NCBI RefSeq assembly: GCF_039535235.1
Contig: NZ_BAAAWU010000001.1
Coordinates: 3,348,001 to 3,412,000, forward strand
Length of the DNA stretch: 64,000 nt
Direction of reading: 5' to 3'
Origin: Streptomyces roseoviridis
GTDB taxonomy: Bacteria > Actinomycetota > Actinomycetes > Streptomycetales > Streptomycetaceae
Part shown: piece after piece, positions 20,295 through 28,082 of the stretch
Layout: the number at the start of each line of letters is the position of its first letter
Numbering within the stretch: the first letter of the stretch is position 1
Made by a program: the position numbers and the translations under genes
The notes under the pieces: generated by a model
What the model was told of the DNA's origin: nothing
The model's database searches: none
Seen by the model: the letters and a program-made list of their open reading frames with translations, nothing else

Positions 20295-21188
20295 TCAGAC
20301 GACGGGCAGCGTGTCGTCGGAGAAGATCCCGGTCTTCAGGAAGAAGGACAGCGGCTTGCGGATCGCCTTGCGCTCGTGCGGGCGGCGGCGCTCGTCGGCG
20401 ACGAGGCTGTTGCGCAGCGCGAGGGGGTCGGGGATGCCGGCGTCGCGGTACACGTGCGGGTTGTAGAGCGAGTTGATGCTGTAGACGACGTACCGCTTGA
20501 GGTACGCCTCGACCTCGCGGACCCGCTCGGCACTGACCGCCTGGCACATCCGCTGGTGGAGGAGGGAGACCAGCTCGCGCCCGAAGGCGATGTGGCGGGA
20601 CTCGTCCTGGTGGTGGATGCGGTTGACCTCGCGGATGGTGTGGCACAGGGAGTCGTCCTTGGCCATCCGGGAGTTGTAGTGGTCGACCAGCTCCTCGAAG
20701 AACAGGATGCGGGTGAAGACCAGGAAGTTCTCGACCTCCGGCTCCCAGGCGGCGTCGGCGCGCATGGCGGTGGATCCGTAGATCTTGTGGCCGTAGCGCC
20801 GGCAGAACTCGGAGAAGAACCACATGTGTTCGTTCTCCTCGCCGATGAAGTGGTGGAAGAAGTCCGAGGGGACCTCGAAGCCCGGCATGTGGATGCGGCC
20901 GACGACCTCGATGAGGAGCTCGCGGATGCCGTGCACGTTGAGGCTGTAGAAGTTGACGGACTCCCACTTCGACAGGCGCTGAAGCGTTTCCTCGCCGAGG
21001 GTGTCATAGTGCTCGGTGCCGTAGACGGTGAGCAGCTCCGGAGTCATCCAGAAACGGTTCTCCTCCAGCGTCTCGGGCCACTGGAAGGTCTGGTACGGGT
21101 TGTAGTAGTCCTCGACGGAACGCTCGCTGAGCCGCTCCAGGACTTCCATGAACCGGTCGGTGACCGGCAGGGGGGCCGTGGCGCCCAT
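20295..21188 (-). CDS. AurF/CmlI-like diiron oxygenase
   Basis: 297 aa, ferritin-like. The diiron pattern matches the AurF family by hand alignment: E118-x-x-H121, E165, H192-x3-E196-x2-H199 (HHQDESRH), with E76 or E90 as the remaining ligand. Known members oxidise arylamines to nitro groups (AurF, CmlI), and others hydroxylate. Strong AAGGAG before ATG 21188. It lies between two methyltransferases and the aminoacyl-carrier ligase, so its substrate may be a carrier-bound or free amino acid derivative. A 179-bp gap separates it from the methyltransferase upstream. Confidence 0.87.
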   Translation of the reverse strand: MGATAPLPVTDRFMEVLERLSERSVEDYYNPYQTFQWPETLEENRFWMTPELLTVYGTEHYDTLGEETLQRLSKWESVNFYSLNVHGIRELLIEVVGRIHMPGFEVPSDFFHHFIGEENEHMWFFSEFCRRYGHKIYGSTAMRADAAWEPEVENFLVFTRILFFEELVDHYNSRMAKDDSLCHTIREVNRIHHQDESRHIAFGRELVSLLHQRMCQAVSAERVREVEAYLKRYVVYSINSLYNPHVYRDAGIPDPLALRNSLVADERRRPHERKAIRKPLSFFLKTGIFSDDTLPVV

Positions 21189-21367
21189 GGTGTAGCTCCT
21201 TCTTTCTTCGTGGCTCGGTCCACCTCCGGGGCGCCTGAGCCGAGCTCACAGCACCGACCGTGCTCGACCCCTCGTTCCTCGGGGCCTGCGCGCGCTCGGC
21301 ACTGTTCCCTCGGCGCGCCCCTTCGGCTCACTCGCCCTCGGGGTGGCCGGACGGGCCGGGCGGCGGG

Positions 21368-22411
21368 TCAGGGGCGGACTTCGTAGACCGCGTTGACCGG
21401 GGTCTCGGTGGCCCGGCGCCAGCGGGTGAAGCCGGCCTCCTCGGCGATGGCGCGGAAGGCCCTCTCGCCGGAGTGGTTGCCGAGCGCGTGCGGGCCGCGC
21501 TGGGCGACCGCGACGGGCAGGCACATCACGGCGGACAGGGCCATGAACATGCGGGCGGCGGGGGTCTGGGTGTCGATGTCGGCGGGCGAGACGTTCGACT
21601 CGACGAGCATCCAGGTGCCGTCCGCGTCCAGCGACTTGTGGACGTGCTGGGCGGCGGCGACCGGGTCGCCCATGTCGTGCAGGGCGTTGAAGAAGCAGAC
21701 CAGGTCGTAGCCGGAGCCCGGGTAGTCGTCGGCGGAGGCGACCTCGAAGACCACCCGGTCGGACAGGCCGGCCTCCTCGGCGAGCTGCCGGGCGAGGGAG
21801 ACGGCCTCTTCGGAGTAGTCGAAGCCGTACACCGTGGCGTTCGGGAAGGCCCTGGCGATCAGCAGGGTGGTGTGGCCGACGCCGCAGCCGACGTCGGCGA
21901 CGGTGCCGCCGGCGGCCAGCTTGTCGGTGACCTCGTGCAGCGCGGGCAGCCAGTCGGGGACGAGCTTGTGCTCGTACGTCGGCTGGAAGAAGGAGCCCAT
22001 ACCGGTGTCGAGCGCCGGGTCGTGCTCGGCCCAGCCGACGCCGTCGCCGCTGCGGTACGCCTCGACGAGCAGGTCCTCCGTGGCGTACAGCGCCTTCAGG
22101 GCGGTGAAGAACCCGGCGGCGAAGGTGACGGCGGCCGGGTCGGCCAGCACCTCGACGTGGTCGGCGGGCAGGGTGTACGTCAGCGAGCTCGGGTGCCGCT
22201 CCACGTACCCGGCGGAGAGCTGGGCGTGCAGCCACTCCTCGATGTAGCGCTCGTTGGTGCCGGTCTTCTCGGCGAGCTGGGCGGCGGTGAGCGGGCCGTG
22301 CGCGGCGAGCGCCTTGTAGAGGCCGAGCCGCTCGCCGAGGGCGACGGTCAGGCCGCGGACGGCCGCGCCGGCGTCGGTGATGACCTTCTGGTGGAAGTCG
22401 TGGGCGCTCAT
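21368..22411 (-). CDS. SAM-dependent methyltransferase with N-terminal winged-helix domain
   Basis: 347 aa. The N-terminal ~100 residues form a winged-helix/dimerisation domain (LGLYKALAAHGPLTAAQLAEKTG), as in Rv2258c-like and hydroxyindole-type enzymes. The SAM fold carries VADVGCGVGHTTLL, VYGFDYSEEAV and FFNALHDMGDP. ATG 22411 overlaps the preceding methyltransferase stop by 4 nt (ATGA). With SAM recycling genes in the same operon it is a prime consumer of SAM. The target (O, N or C) cannot be read from sequence. Confidence 0.87.
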   Translation of the reverse strand: MSAHDFHQKVITDAGAAVRGLTVALGERLGLYKALAAHGPLTAAQLAEKTGTNERYIEEWLHAQLSAGYVERHPSSLTYTLPADHVEVLADPAAVTFAAGFFTALKALYATEDLLVEAYRSGDGVGWAEHDPALDTGMGSFFQPTYEHKLVPDWLPALHEVTDKLAAGGTVADVGCGVGHTTLLIARAFPNATVYGFDYSEEAVSLARQLAEEAGLSDRVVFEVASADDYPGSGYDLVCFFNALHDMGDPVAAAQHVHKSLDADGTWMLVESNVSPADIDTQTPAARMFMALSAVMCLPVAVAQRGPHALGNHSGERAFRAIAEEAGFTRWRRATETPVNAVYEVRP

Positions 22412-23268
22412 GCGGCCTTCTCCTCCTGGTTGCCCTGGTAGCCGTTCGTGGTGGGGAGCTCGCACGTGAACAGGAAGGAGCGGGGCACGCGCGGGACGGC
22501 GCGCGCGGGGACCGGGTAGGGCCAGCGGCCGAAGTCGGCACCGGGCTCACCCGGCTGCCTGACCTCCAGCACGTCCCAGCCGCACGCGTCGAGCAGCGCC
22601 TCGGGCTCCTCGGTGCCGAAGAGCCACGGGTTGCCGTCCTCCTTCAGGGCGCTGAGGAAGGTCCGGGCCAGCGGGTTCTCCAGGGCGGCCCTGGAGATGA
22701 CGTCGCCGAGCAGCACGGAGCCGGGGGCCGCGTGCGCGGACAGGGTCGACAGGAGGGTCCGTACGGCCTCCTCCGGCAGGAAGAACAGCAGGCCCTCGAC
22801 CACCCACAGGACGGGCTCGTCGCTCTTCCACCCCGCCTCCTTCAAGGGGCCGGTCCAGTCCTGGGTGAGGTCGACCGGGACGGTGATCCGGGTGCGGCCG
22901 GCCGGCTGCGGCTCGTCCGCGAGCATGCCGGCCTTGGCCTCCAGGAGCGCCGGGCGGTCGAGCTCGTAGACGGTGATGCCGTCGGGCCAGGGCAGCCGGA
23001 AGAACCGGGTGTCCATGCCGGCGGCGAGGAAGACCACCTGGCGGATGCCGCGCTCCTCCACCGCCTTGACGATGGCGCGGTCCAGGTAGGTGGTGCGGAT
23101 GGCGAGGAACGGCACGGTGCCGCCGCCGGCGTAGCGCTCGAGCAGTTCGAAGCCGATCTCGTCGGCGACGGTGCGCGCGTAGGGATCGGCGAACAGCCGG
23201 TCCTCGCGCTCGGTCTCCAGGGCGCGCGCGGCGGCGGTCCACTGGGCGGTGCGGGATACGGCCTCCAC
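22408..23268 (-). CDS. Methyltransferase of the LCMT/TIGR00027 (PPM1-like) family
   Basis: 286 aa. Family hallmarks: YLDRAIVKAVEERGIRQVVFLAAGMDTRFFRLPWP (motif I), ITVYELDRPALLEAK, and a later VVEGLLFFLPEEAV. Such enzymes methylate carboxyl or hydroxyl groups of small molecules in actinobacterial clusters. GTG 23268 is preceded by GAAGGGGGA; the frame extends further upstream, but that part is out of character. It is coupled to the next methyltransferase (ATGA) and 47 bp after the MaoC-like gene. Confidence 0.85.
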   Translation of the reverse strand: MEAVSRTAQWTAAARALETEREDRLFADPYARTVADEIGFELLERYAGGGTVPFLAIRTTYLDRAIVKAVEERGIRQVVFLAAGMDTRFFRLPWPDGITVYELDRPALLEAKAGMLADEPQPAGRTRITVPVDLTQDWTGPLKEAGWKSDEPVLWVVEGLLFFLPEEAVRTLLSTLSAHAAPGSVLLGDVISRAALENPLARTFLSALKEDGNPWLFGTEEPEALLDACGWDVLEVRQPGEPGADFGRWPYPVPARAVPRVPRSFLFTCELPTTNGYQGNQEEKAA

Positions 23269-23315
23269 AGGAGGTCCCCCTTCACTGGTGGTGGTGAGGT
23301 TCGAAACGGCCGTGT

Positions 23316-23903
23316 TCAGCCGGAGACCGGCACGGCGACGGCGGCCGGGGTGCCGGTCGCGGCGGGGGCGACCGCCGCGACCGGGCTCTGCGCGGGGCGC
23401 GAGCAGCACCCGGCCGGATCCGCGGCCGCGGGCATCGACGACTGATGGGCGGCCTCGGCTCCGGCGGGACGGCGCCGGAAGATGCTGTGCAGGATCATGC
23501 TGAACACGGCCGTCCCGTCGGCGGCCACCAGCGTGCAGCGCGGCTTGACGGTGCCGCTGGTGGGGTTGAACGGCGACGGGGTCGCGCCAAGGATCTCCAC
23601 CCGCGCCCTGAGGACGTCACCGGGGCGTACGGGCCGCAGGTAGCGGACCTCGTCGATGCCGGGCGAGCCCATGCAGGCGCTGTAGGCGAGCAGTCCGTCG
23701 ACGTAGCGGCGCATGAACATCGCCTGGGTGTGGAAGCCGCTGGCGATCAGCCCGCCGAACGGCGAGTCCTCGGCGAGCTCGGGGTCCGTGTGGAAGGGCT
23801 GCGGGTCGAAGCGCTTTCCGAAGTCCAGCACCTCCTCCGCCGTGACGGTGACGGTGCCCAGCTCGTGGACGTCACCGGGCCGGAAGTCCTCGAAGTAGCG
23901 CAT
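23316..23903 (-). CDS. MaoC-like hydratase/dehydratase, first gene of the cluster operon
   Basis: 195 aa single hot-dog domain. RFDPQPFHTD contains the Asp33/His38 pair expected for R-specific enoyl hydratases, and GGLIASGFHTQAM follows. It could add water to, or remove it from, a thioester-bound intermediate. The last ~45 residues are an Ala/Pro/Val-rich tail. ATG 23903 follows GGGGGG and is 40 nt from the predicted transcription start. As promoter-proximal gene it probably acts on the cluster's carrier- or CoA-bound substrate. Confidence 0.85.
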   Translation of the reverse strand: MRYFEDFRPGDVHELGTVTVTAEEVLDFGKRFDPQPFHTDPELAEDSPFGGLIASGFHTQAMFMRRYVDGLLAYSACMGSPGIDEVRYLRPVRPGDVLRARVEILGATPSPFNPTSGTVKPRCTLVAADGTAVFSMILHSIFRRRPAGAEAAHQSSMPAAADPAGCCSRPAQSPVAAVAPAATGTPAAVAVPVSG

Positions 23904-23949
23904 CGTGCGCCCCCCTTGACCTAGGAGTGGTCGTTCCCTGGCATCACCC

Positions 23950-23989
23950 AATCTACGAATTAGCCATTTCTTTTGTCAACCCAAAAGAA
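23950..23989 (-). promoter_or_regulatory. Promoter and overlapping dyad operator of the biosynthetic operon
   Basis: Minus-strand -35 TTGACA (23979-23974) and -10 TAGATT (23955-23950) are separated by 18 bp, a near-consensus housekeeping promoter in an AT-rich island. A perfect dyad TTCTTTTG-N6-CAAAAGAA at 23968-23989 covers the -35, so a dimeric repressor there would block RNA polymerase. No regulator gene is evident beside it. Confidence 0.75.
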
Positions 23990-24024
23990 GGACCGTGCAA
24001 GGCGGTTTCTCGCCCCAACGCGCC

Positions 24025-25200
24025 TCAGCCGAGGGCCTGTTCGATGTCGGCCCACAGGTCCTCGACCGCCTCGATCCCGACCGACATCCGCACGAGCCCC
24101 GGCCCGATCCCGGCCGCGGCCAGCGCATCGGCGTCCAGCTCGCGGTGCGAGGTGGACGCCGGGTGGGTCACCAGGGACTCGACGCCGCCGAGCGACAGGG
24201 CGAGCCGGGCCACCCGTACGCGCTCGATGAAGGCCCTCCCCGCCTCCCGGCCGCCCGCGAGCTCGAAGGAGAGCAGCCCGCCGCCGCCCGTGAGGACCTT
24301 GCGGGCCGTGCCGTACGAGGGATGGCCGGGGAGCATCGGATAGTGCACGGCCGTGACGTCGGGGCGGGCGGTCAGGCGCTCGGCGAGCACGGCCGCGTTC
24401 AGGCAGTGCTCGCGCATCCGCAACGGCAGGGTGGCGATCCCGCGCAGGGTCAGCCAGGCCGCGAACGGATCCGCGCACGCGCCCAGTTCGACCGTGCGCG
24501 GCCAGACGGCCCGGCGCAGCTCGTCGTCGGCGAAGACGGCGGCGCCGCCGAGGACGTCGGAGTGGCCGGAGAGGTACTTGGTCGTGGAGTGGACGACCAC
24601 GTCCGCACCGAGCTCGATCGGCCGGCACAGGACGGGGGAGGCGAGCGAGTTGTCGACCACGCTCGTCACACCCGCCCTGCGGGCGGCGGCGAGCAGCCCG
24701 GGCAGGTCGGGCACCTGCCCGGTGGGGTTGGCCACCGTCTCCAGGACCAGGAGCCGGGTGGCGGGGTGCCGGGCGGCCGCCTCGAACTCGGCCGGGTCGT
24801 CGCCGGAGACGTAGGTGACCGTGATGCCGTGGCGGGCGGCCAGGTCCGACAGGACGGCGTAGGTCCCGCCGTACAGGCAGCGCTGGGCCACCACGCGGTC
24901 ACCGGGCTTGAGGAGCGCGAGCAGCACCCCGCTGATCGCGCCCATGCCGGAGGCGAAGGCGATGGCCCCGGCGCCGCCCTCCAGATCGGCGAGGGTCCGC
25001 TCCAGGGCGCGTACGGTCGGGTTGCCGCGGCGGCTGTAGACGTAGTTGCCGTCGGGTCCGGCCATCGCCTCGGCGAGCTCGTCGGCGGAGTCGAAGGCGA
25101 AGGCGGACGACTGCACGAGGGGCACGGACAGCGGCCGGCTGCCCGGGACGGGCGGCTCGTGGGAGACGTGGACGGCCCGGGTGTTCAGGTCCAGATCCAT
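24025..25200 (-). CDS. Cys/Met-metabolism PLP enzyme (cystathionine gamma-synthase/lyase family)
   Basis: 391 aa, trans-sulfuration family. The PLP lysine is Lys208 in HSTTKYLSGHSD; SYSRRGNPTV-type and ETVANPTG motifs are present. The methionine gamma-lyase marker Cys is replaced by Gly (CLYGGTYAVL), favouring cystathionine gamma-synthase/lyase or O-acylhomoserine chemistry. ATG 25200 follows GAGAGG. It lies just upstream of the cluster promoter on the same strand, so it may feed homocysteine or methionine to the methyl cycle, though it is a separate transcript. Confidence 0.88.
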   Translation of the reverse strand: MDLDLNTRAVHVSHEPPVPGSRPLSVPLVQSSAFAFDSADELAEAMAGPDGNYVYSRRGNPTVRALERTLADLEGGAGAIAFASGMGAISGVLLALLKPGDRVVAQRCLYGGTYAVLSDLAARHGITVTYVSGDDPAEFEAAARHPATRLLVLETVANPTGQVPDLPGLLAAARRAGVTSVVDNSLASPVLCRPIELGADVVVHSTTKYLSGHSDVLGGAAVFADDELRRAVWPRTVELGACADPFAAWLTLRGIATLPLRMREHCLNAAVLAERLTARPDVTAVHYPMLPGHPSYGTARKVLTGGGGLLSFELAGGREAGRAFIERVRVARLALSLGGVESLVTHPASTSHRELDADALAAAGIGPGLVRMSVGIEAVEDLWADIEQALG

Positions 25201-25511
25201 GGGGACTTCCTCTCGGGGCGGAGGCAAGGGCGTACGGGACGGTGCGCACGGGCCGCCGGACGGGCCGCCCGGGCGGGTGCCGGACGGGCCGCCGAGCGGG
25301 CCGCCGGGCGGGGTGCCGGACGGGTGCCGGGCGGAGGGCCGGGCGAGCCGCCGGACGGGTGCCGAACGGGCCGCCGGGCGAGCCGCCGGGCGGGGTGCCG
25401 TACGCGAAAGGGCGCCGCAGGAAAGAGGAGGCGCCGTACGAAAAGGGGGCCGCCCGACGGCCGGTGAACGGACATCGGGCGGCCCCGCGGAATCGGGGAC
25501 GTGGCGCCGGG
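25201..25511. other. Intergenic: short GC repeats and an exporter terminator
   Basis: No gene. From about 25250 to 25400, G/C-rich direct repeats built on GCCGGACGGGCCGCCGGGCG occur in many shifted copies. The right part holds the hairpin at 25446-25486. The promoter of the PLP gene must lie here but I see no clear -10/-35. Confidence 0.55.
25446..25486 (-). terminator. Hairpin after the DHA2 exporter
   Basis: 12-bp perfect stem GGGGCCGCCCGA / TCGGGCGGCCCC with a 17-nt loop, 26 bp beyond the exporter stop. On the minus strand it is followed by CTTTTCG. It separates the exporter from the PLP gene. Confidence 0.75.
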
Positions 25512-26954
25512 TCAGACGGTGACCTTGTCGCCCTGCTGCTCGGCGGCGGGGGCGGGGGCCCCGGCGGCGAGCGCCTTGTCGCTCTTCATGACGAGGAGGG
25601 TGATCACACCGCCGACGGCGGCGATGACCGCGGCGCCGATGAAGGCGGCGGAGAAGCCCTCGGTGAGCCTGGGCAGGTTGCCGAGCTCGGCGGCGCCCTG
25701 GGACATGGCGACCGCGGTGAGGGCGGCGAGGCCGAGCGCGGAGCCGACGTTGTAGGTGGTGTTGACGATGCCGGAGGCCAGGCCGGCCTGCTCCTGCGGG
25801 GCGCCGGACATGGCGGCGATCATCGCCGGGATGTAGGCGAGGGACATGCCGAGCGCGGCGACCAGCGAGGCGGGCAGGACGTCGACGACGAAGGAGCCGG
25901 TGGGCTCGACGGCGGCCAGCCAGACCAGGCCGGCGGCGAGGACGAGCAGACCGACGCCGATGAGCGGCTTGGCCCCGACCTTCGCCATGAGCTTGGCGGT
26001 GATGGCCGTCATGAAGACCATCAGCAGGCCCGTCATGGGCAGCAGGGCGGCACCGGAGGCGAAGGCCCCGTAGCCGAGGACCTGCTGGAGGTAGAGGTTG
26101 AGGAAGTACCACATCGGGATCCAGGCGGCGCCGAGCAGCGTCATGGCCAGGTTGGCGGAGCCGAGGCGCGGGACCCGCCAGACGCTGAGCGGCATGAGGG
26201 GCTCGCGGACGGCCTTCTGGATCACGAAGAAGAGGATGATGAGGGCGGCGGCACCGGCCAGCTCCAGGACGGTGGCGGGGGCGCTCCAGCCGACCTCGGG
26301 GGCGCGGACGACCGCGAAGACGCCGAGCGCGAGACCGGCGGTGACGGCGACGGCGCCGAGGACGTCGACGGAGCCGCGCCGGGACCCGACGTCCGGGAGG
26401 AGCTTGGTCGCGGCGAGGGTCGCGATGCCGATCGGGACGTAGATGATGAAGCACCACTGCCAGGCGGCCCACTCGGTGAAGACGCCGCCGAGGAACACGC
26501 CCGCGGTGCCGCCGGCCGGGGCCGCGGCGCCGTAGAGCGCCATCGCCTTGCCGAGCTCCTTCGGGTCGTGCATGAACAGCATCATCAGCAGCGTCATGGC
26601 GGAGGGCGCGATGAGCGCACCGCCGACGCCCTGGACGGCACGGCCGGCGATCTCGACCCAGGCGGTCTGCGCGGCCGCGGCGAGGATCGATCCGGCGATC
26701 ATGACCACCCAGCCGGAGACGAAGATCTTGCGGGCTCCGACGAGGTCGGAGAGGCGGCCGCCGAGGAGCAGCAAACCGCCGAAGACGATCACGTAGGCGT
26801 TGAAGACCCACTGGAGCTCGCCCTGGGAGAAGCCGAGCTCCTTCTGCATCTCGGGGAGCGCGACTCCGATGATCGAGGTGTCCATGATGACCATGAACTG
26901 CGCGGCGGCGAGCACGGCAAGTGCCCACCAGCGCCGGGGATTGACGGTTGACAT
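25512..26954 (-). CDS. MFS drug exporter, DHA2 (14-TMS, EmrB/QacA) family
   Basis: 480 aa with about 14 hydrophobic segments. The opening AQFMVIMDTSIIGVALPEMQKEL is the DHA2 motif D1, followed by LLLLGGRLSDLVGARKIF (motif A) and RAVQGVGGALIAPSAM (motif C/antiporter region). It would export a toxic or cluster-made compound by proton antiport. ATG 26954 is chosen over a much longer frame because of an AAGGG site and typical N-terminus. Its promoter region carries two CsoR-like palindromes. Confidence 0.9.
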   Translation of the reverse strand: MSTVNPRRWWALAVLAAAQFMVIMDTSIIGVALPEMQKELGFSQGELQWVFNAYVIVFGGLLLLGGRLSDLVGARKIFVSGWVVMIAGSILAAAAQTAWVEIAGRAVQGVGGALIAPSAMTLLMMLFMHDPKELGKAMALYGAAAPAGGTAGVFLGGVFTEWAAWQWCFIIYVPIGIATLAATKLLPDVGSRRGSVDVLGAVAVTAGLALGVFAVVRAPEVGWSAPATVLELAGAAALIILFFVIQKAVREPLMPLSVWRVPRLGSANLAMTLLGAAWIPMWYFLNLYLQQVLGYGAFASGAALLPMTGLLMVFMTAITAKLMAKVGAKPLIGVGLLVLAAGLVWLAAVEPTGSFVVDVLPASLVAALGMSLAYIPAMIAAMSGAPQEQAGLASGIVNTTYNVGSALGLAALTAVAMSQGAAELGNLPRLTEGFSAAFIGAAVIAAVGGVITLLVMKSDKALAAGAPAPAAEQQGDKVTV

Positions 26955-26979
26955 TGCCCTGACCCTTCGCTCGCGGTTA

Positions 26980-27034
26980 CATACCCCTGGGGGGTACCTG
27001 CACGCAGCACCGTAGCATACCCATGGGGGGTATG
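26980..27034 (-). promoter_or_regulatory. Two CsoR-family-like operators upstream of the DHA2 exporter
   Basis: 26980-26998 reads CATACCC-N5-GGGTACC and 27016-27034 reads CATACCC-N5-GGGTATG. Their centres are 36 bp apart. G-tract palindromes with TACC/GGTA ends are what I recall for CsoR/CstR (Cu(I) or persulfide-sensing) repressors. Both sit between the exporter ATG and the divergent HD gene. No csoR-like gene is in the window, so the regulator would act in trans. Confidence 0.65.
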
Positions 27035-27122
27035 TAAGAGAGAGATGAGGGCGTGCGGGGCGCACGGAGGAAGCAGTGCTTCCGGCCCGCGCGCCGGGCC
27101 ACGGGCGGGCAGAATGCCCTTC

Positions 27123-27794
27123 ATGACCGCCGAGCCGAGCACCGTCCGCGACCAGGAACTCCTGACCCGCTGGACCGCCACCCTCCTCGCCGCCCGCGCC
27201 GGCCGCGAAGGCCCGGACCCCCTCCCGTACGGCCGCGAGCTGCTGACCCGCTGGTCGGAGCCGCAGCGTCGGTACCACACCGTCGACCACCTGCGGGCGG
27301 TCCTCGACCGCGTCGACGAACTGACCGACCAGGGCGGCGAGGGCGGGGAACTGGAGTTGGTCCGGCTCGCCGCCTGGTTCCACGACGCCGTCTACCGCCC
27401 GGACCGCTCCGAGAACGAGGAACGCTCCGCCGCCCTGGCCGAACGGGCCCTCACCGAGGCGGGCCTCACCCCGCGCGAGGTCACCGAGGTCGCCCGCCTG
27501 GTCCGCCTCACCACCACCCACGACCCGGAGCCGGGCGACCTCAACGGCGAGACCCTGTGCGACGCGGACCTGGCGATCCTGGCGAGCGACCCGGATACCT
27601 ACGAGGGGTATACGAAGGCGGTCCGCGAGGAGTACGCCTTCGTCCCGGACGACGCCTTCCGCGAGGGCCGGGCGGCCGTCCTCCGCCACCTCCTCGCACT
27701 GCCGCGACTGTTCCGCACTCCGTACGGCGCGGCGGCATGGGAGGAACGGGCACGGGCGAACGTGGAGTGGGAACTGGAGGGGCTGGCGGGATAG
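27123..27794 (+). CDS. HD-domain protein (predicted metal-dependent phosphohydrolase)
   Basis: 223 aa. RRYHTVDHLRAVL (first His) and LAAWFHDAVY (HD pair), followed by LTTTHDPEPGD and LCDADLAIL, match the HD-domain family seen as N-methyl-D-aspartate receptor NMDAR2C-like proteins in Streptomyces. No signal peptide. ATG 27123 and 27114 are both possible; neither has a strong ribosome site. It is divergent from the exporter. Confidence 0.8.
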   Translation: MTAEPSTVRDQELLTRWTATLLAARAGREGPDPLPYGRELLTRWSEPQRRYHTVDHLRAVLDRVDELTDQGGEGGELELVRLAAWFHDAVYRPDRSENEERSAALAERALTEAGLTPREVTEVARLVRLTTTHDPEPGDLNGETLCDADLAILASDPDTYEGYTKAVREEYAFVPDDAFREGRAAVLRHLLALPRLFRTPYGAAAWEERARANVEWELEGLAG

Positions 27795-27845
27795 AGGTGG
27801 CGGGGGTGCGGGTCTGGGCCCTGCCGGGGTGACCGTGTCGGGTGT

Positions 27846-27971
27846 GCTTCTGGATCGGCCGCCCTCTCTCCGAGTGTGGCCCCCTCCGCCGGCCCCTCAA
27901 GGGCGCTCCCTTGGGTCGCGTCGCTGCGCGATGGCCTTTGGCCCCCCTTGACCGGCCGGCTCCGGGTGCGA
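27846..27971 (+). repeat. Solo copy (A) of the palindromic dispersed element
   Basis: About 125 bp matching the outer arms of the 38.8-39.9 kb fold-back. It begins TTCTGGATCGGCCGCCCTC, contains CCGAGTGTGGCCCCCTCCGC, CTCAAGGGCGCTCCC and TCGCGTCGCTGCGCGATGGC, and ends CCGGCTCCGGGTGC. TCAAGGG and CCCTTGA form an internal inverted pair, so the element can fold. It lies in the spacer between the HD and MFS genes. Confidence 0.8.
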
Positions 27972-28082
27972 CCACCCCCGCCCGGGCCCGCCCCCCGCAC
28001 TACAGCACCCGACGGCCGTCTCGGATCCCGAGATTTCGCTGGGAGAGGAAATGACAGGGGTCACGGACTGGTTGCCCATGTC

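Noticed and set aside
21189..21367. Possible internal terminator in the 179-bp gap before the AurF-like gene
   Set aside because: Only short stems (5 bp, AGCAC/GTGCT) are visible, much weaker than the true terminators in the window.
27876..28082. N-terminal extension of the DHA1 transporter
   Set aside because: It would translate the dispersed repeat (copy A). The transporter family starts at the later ATG.
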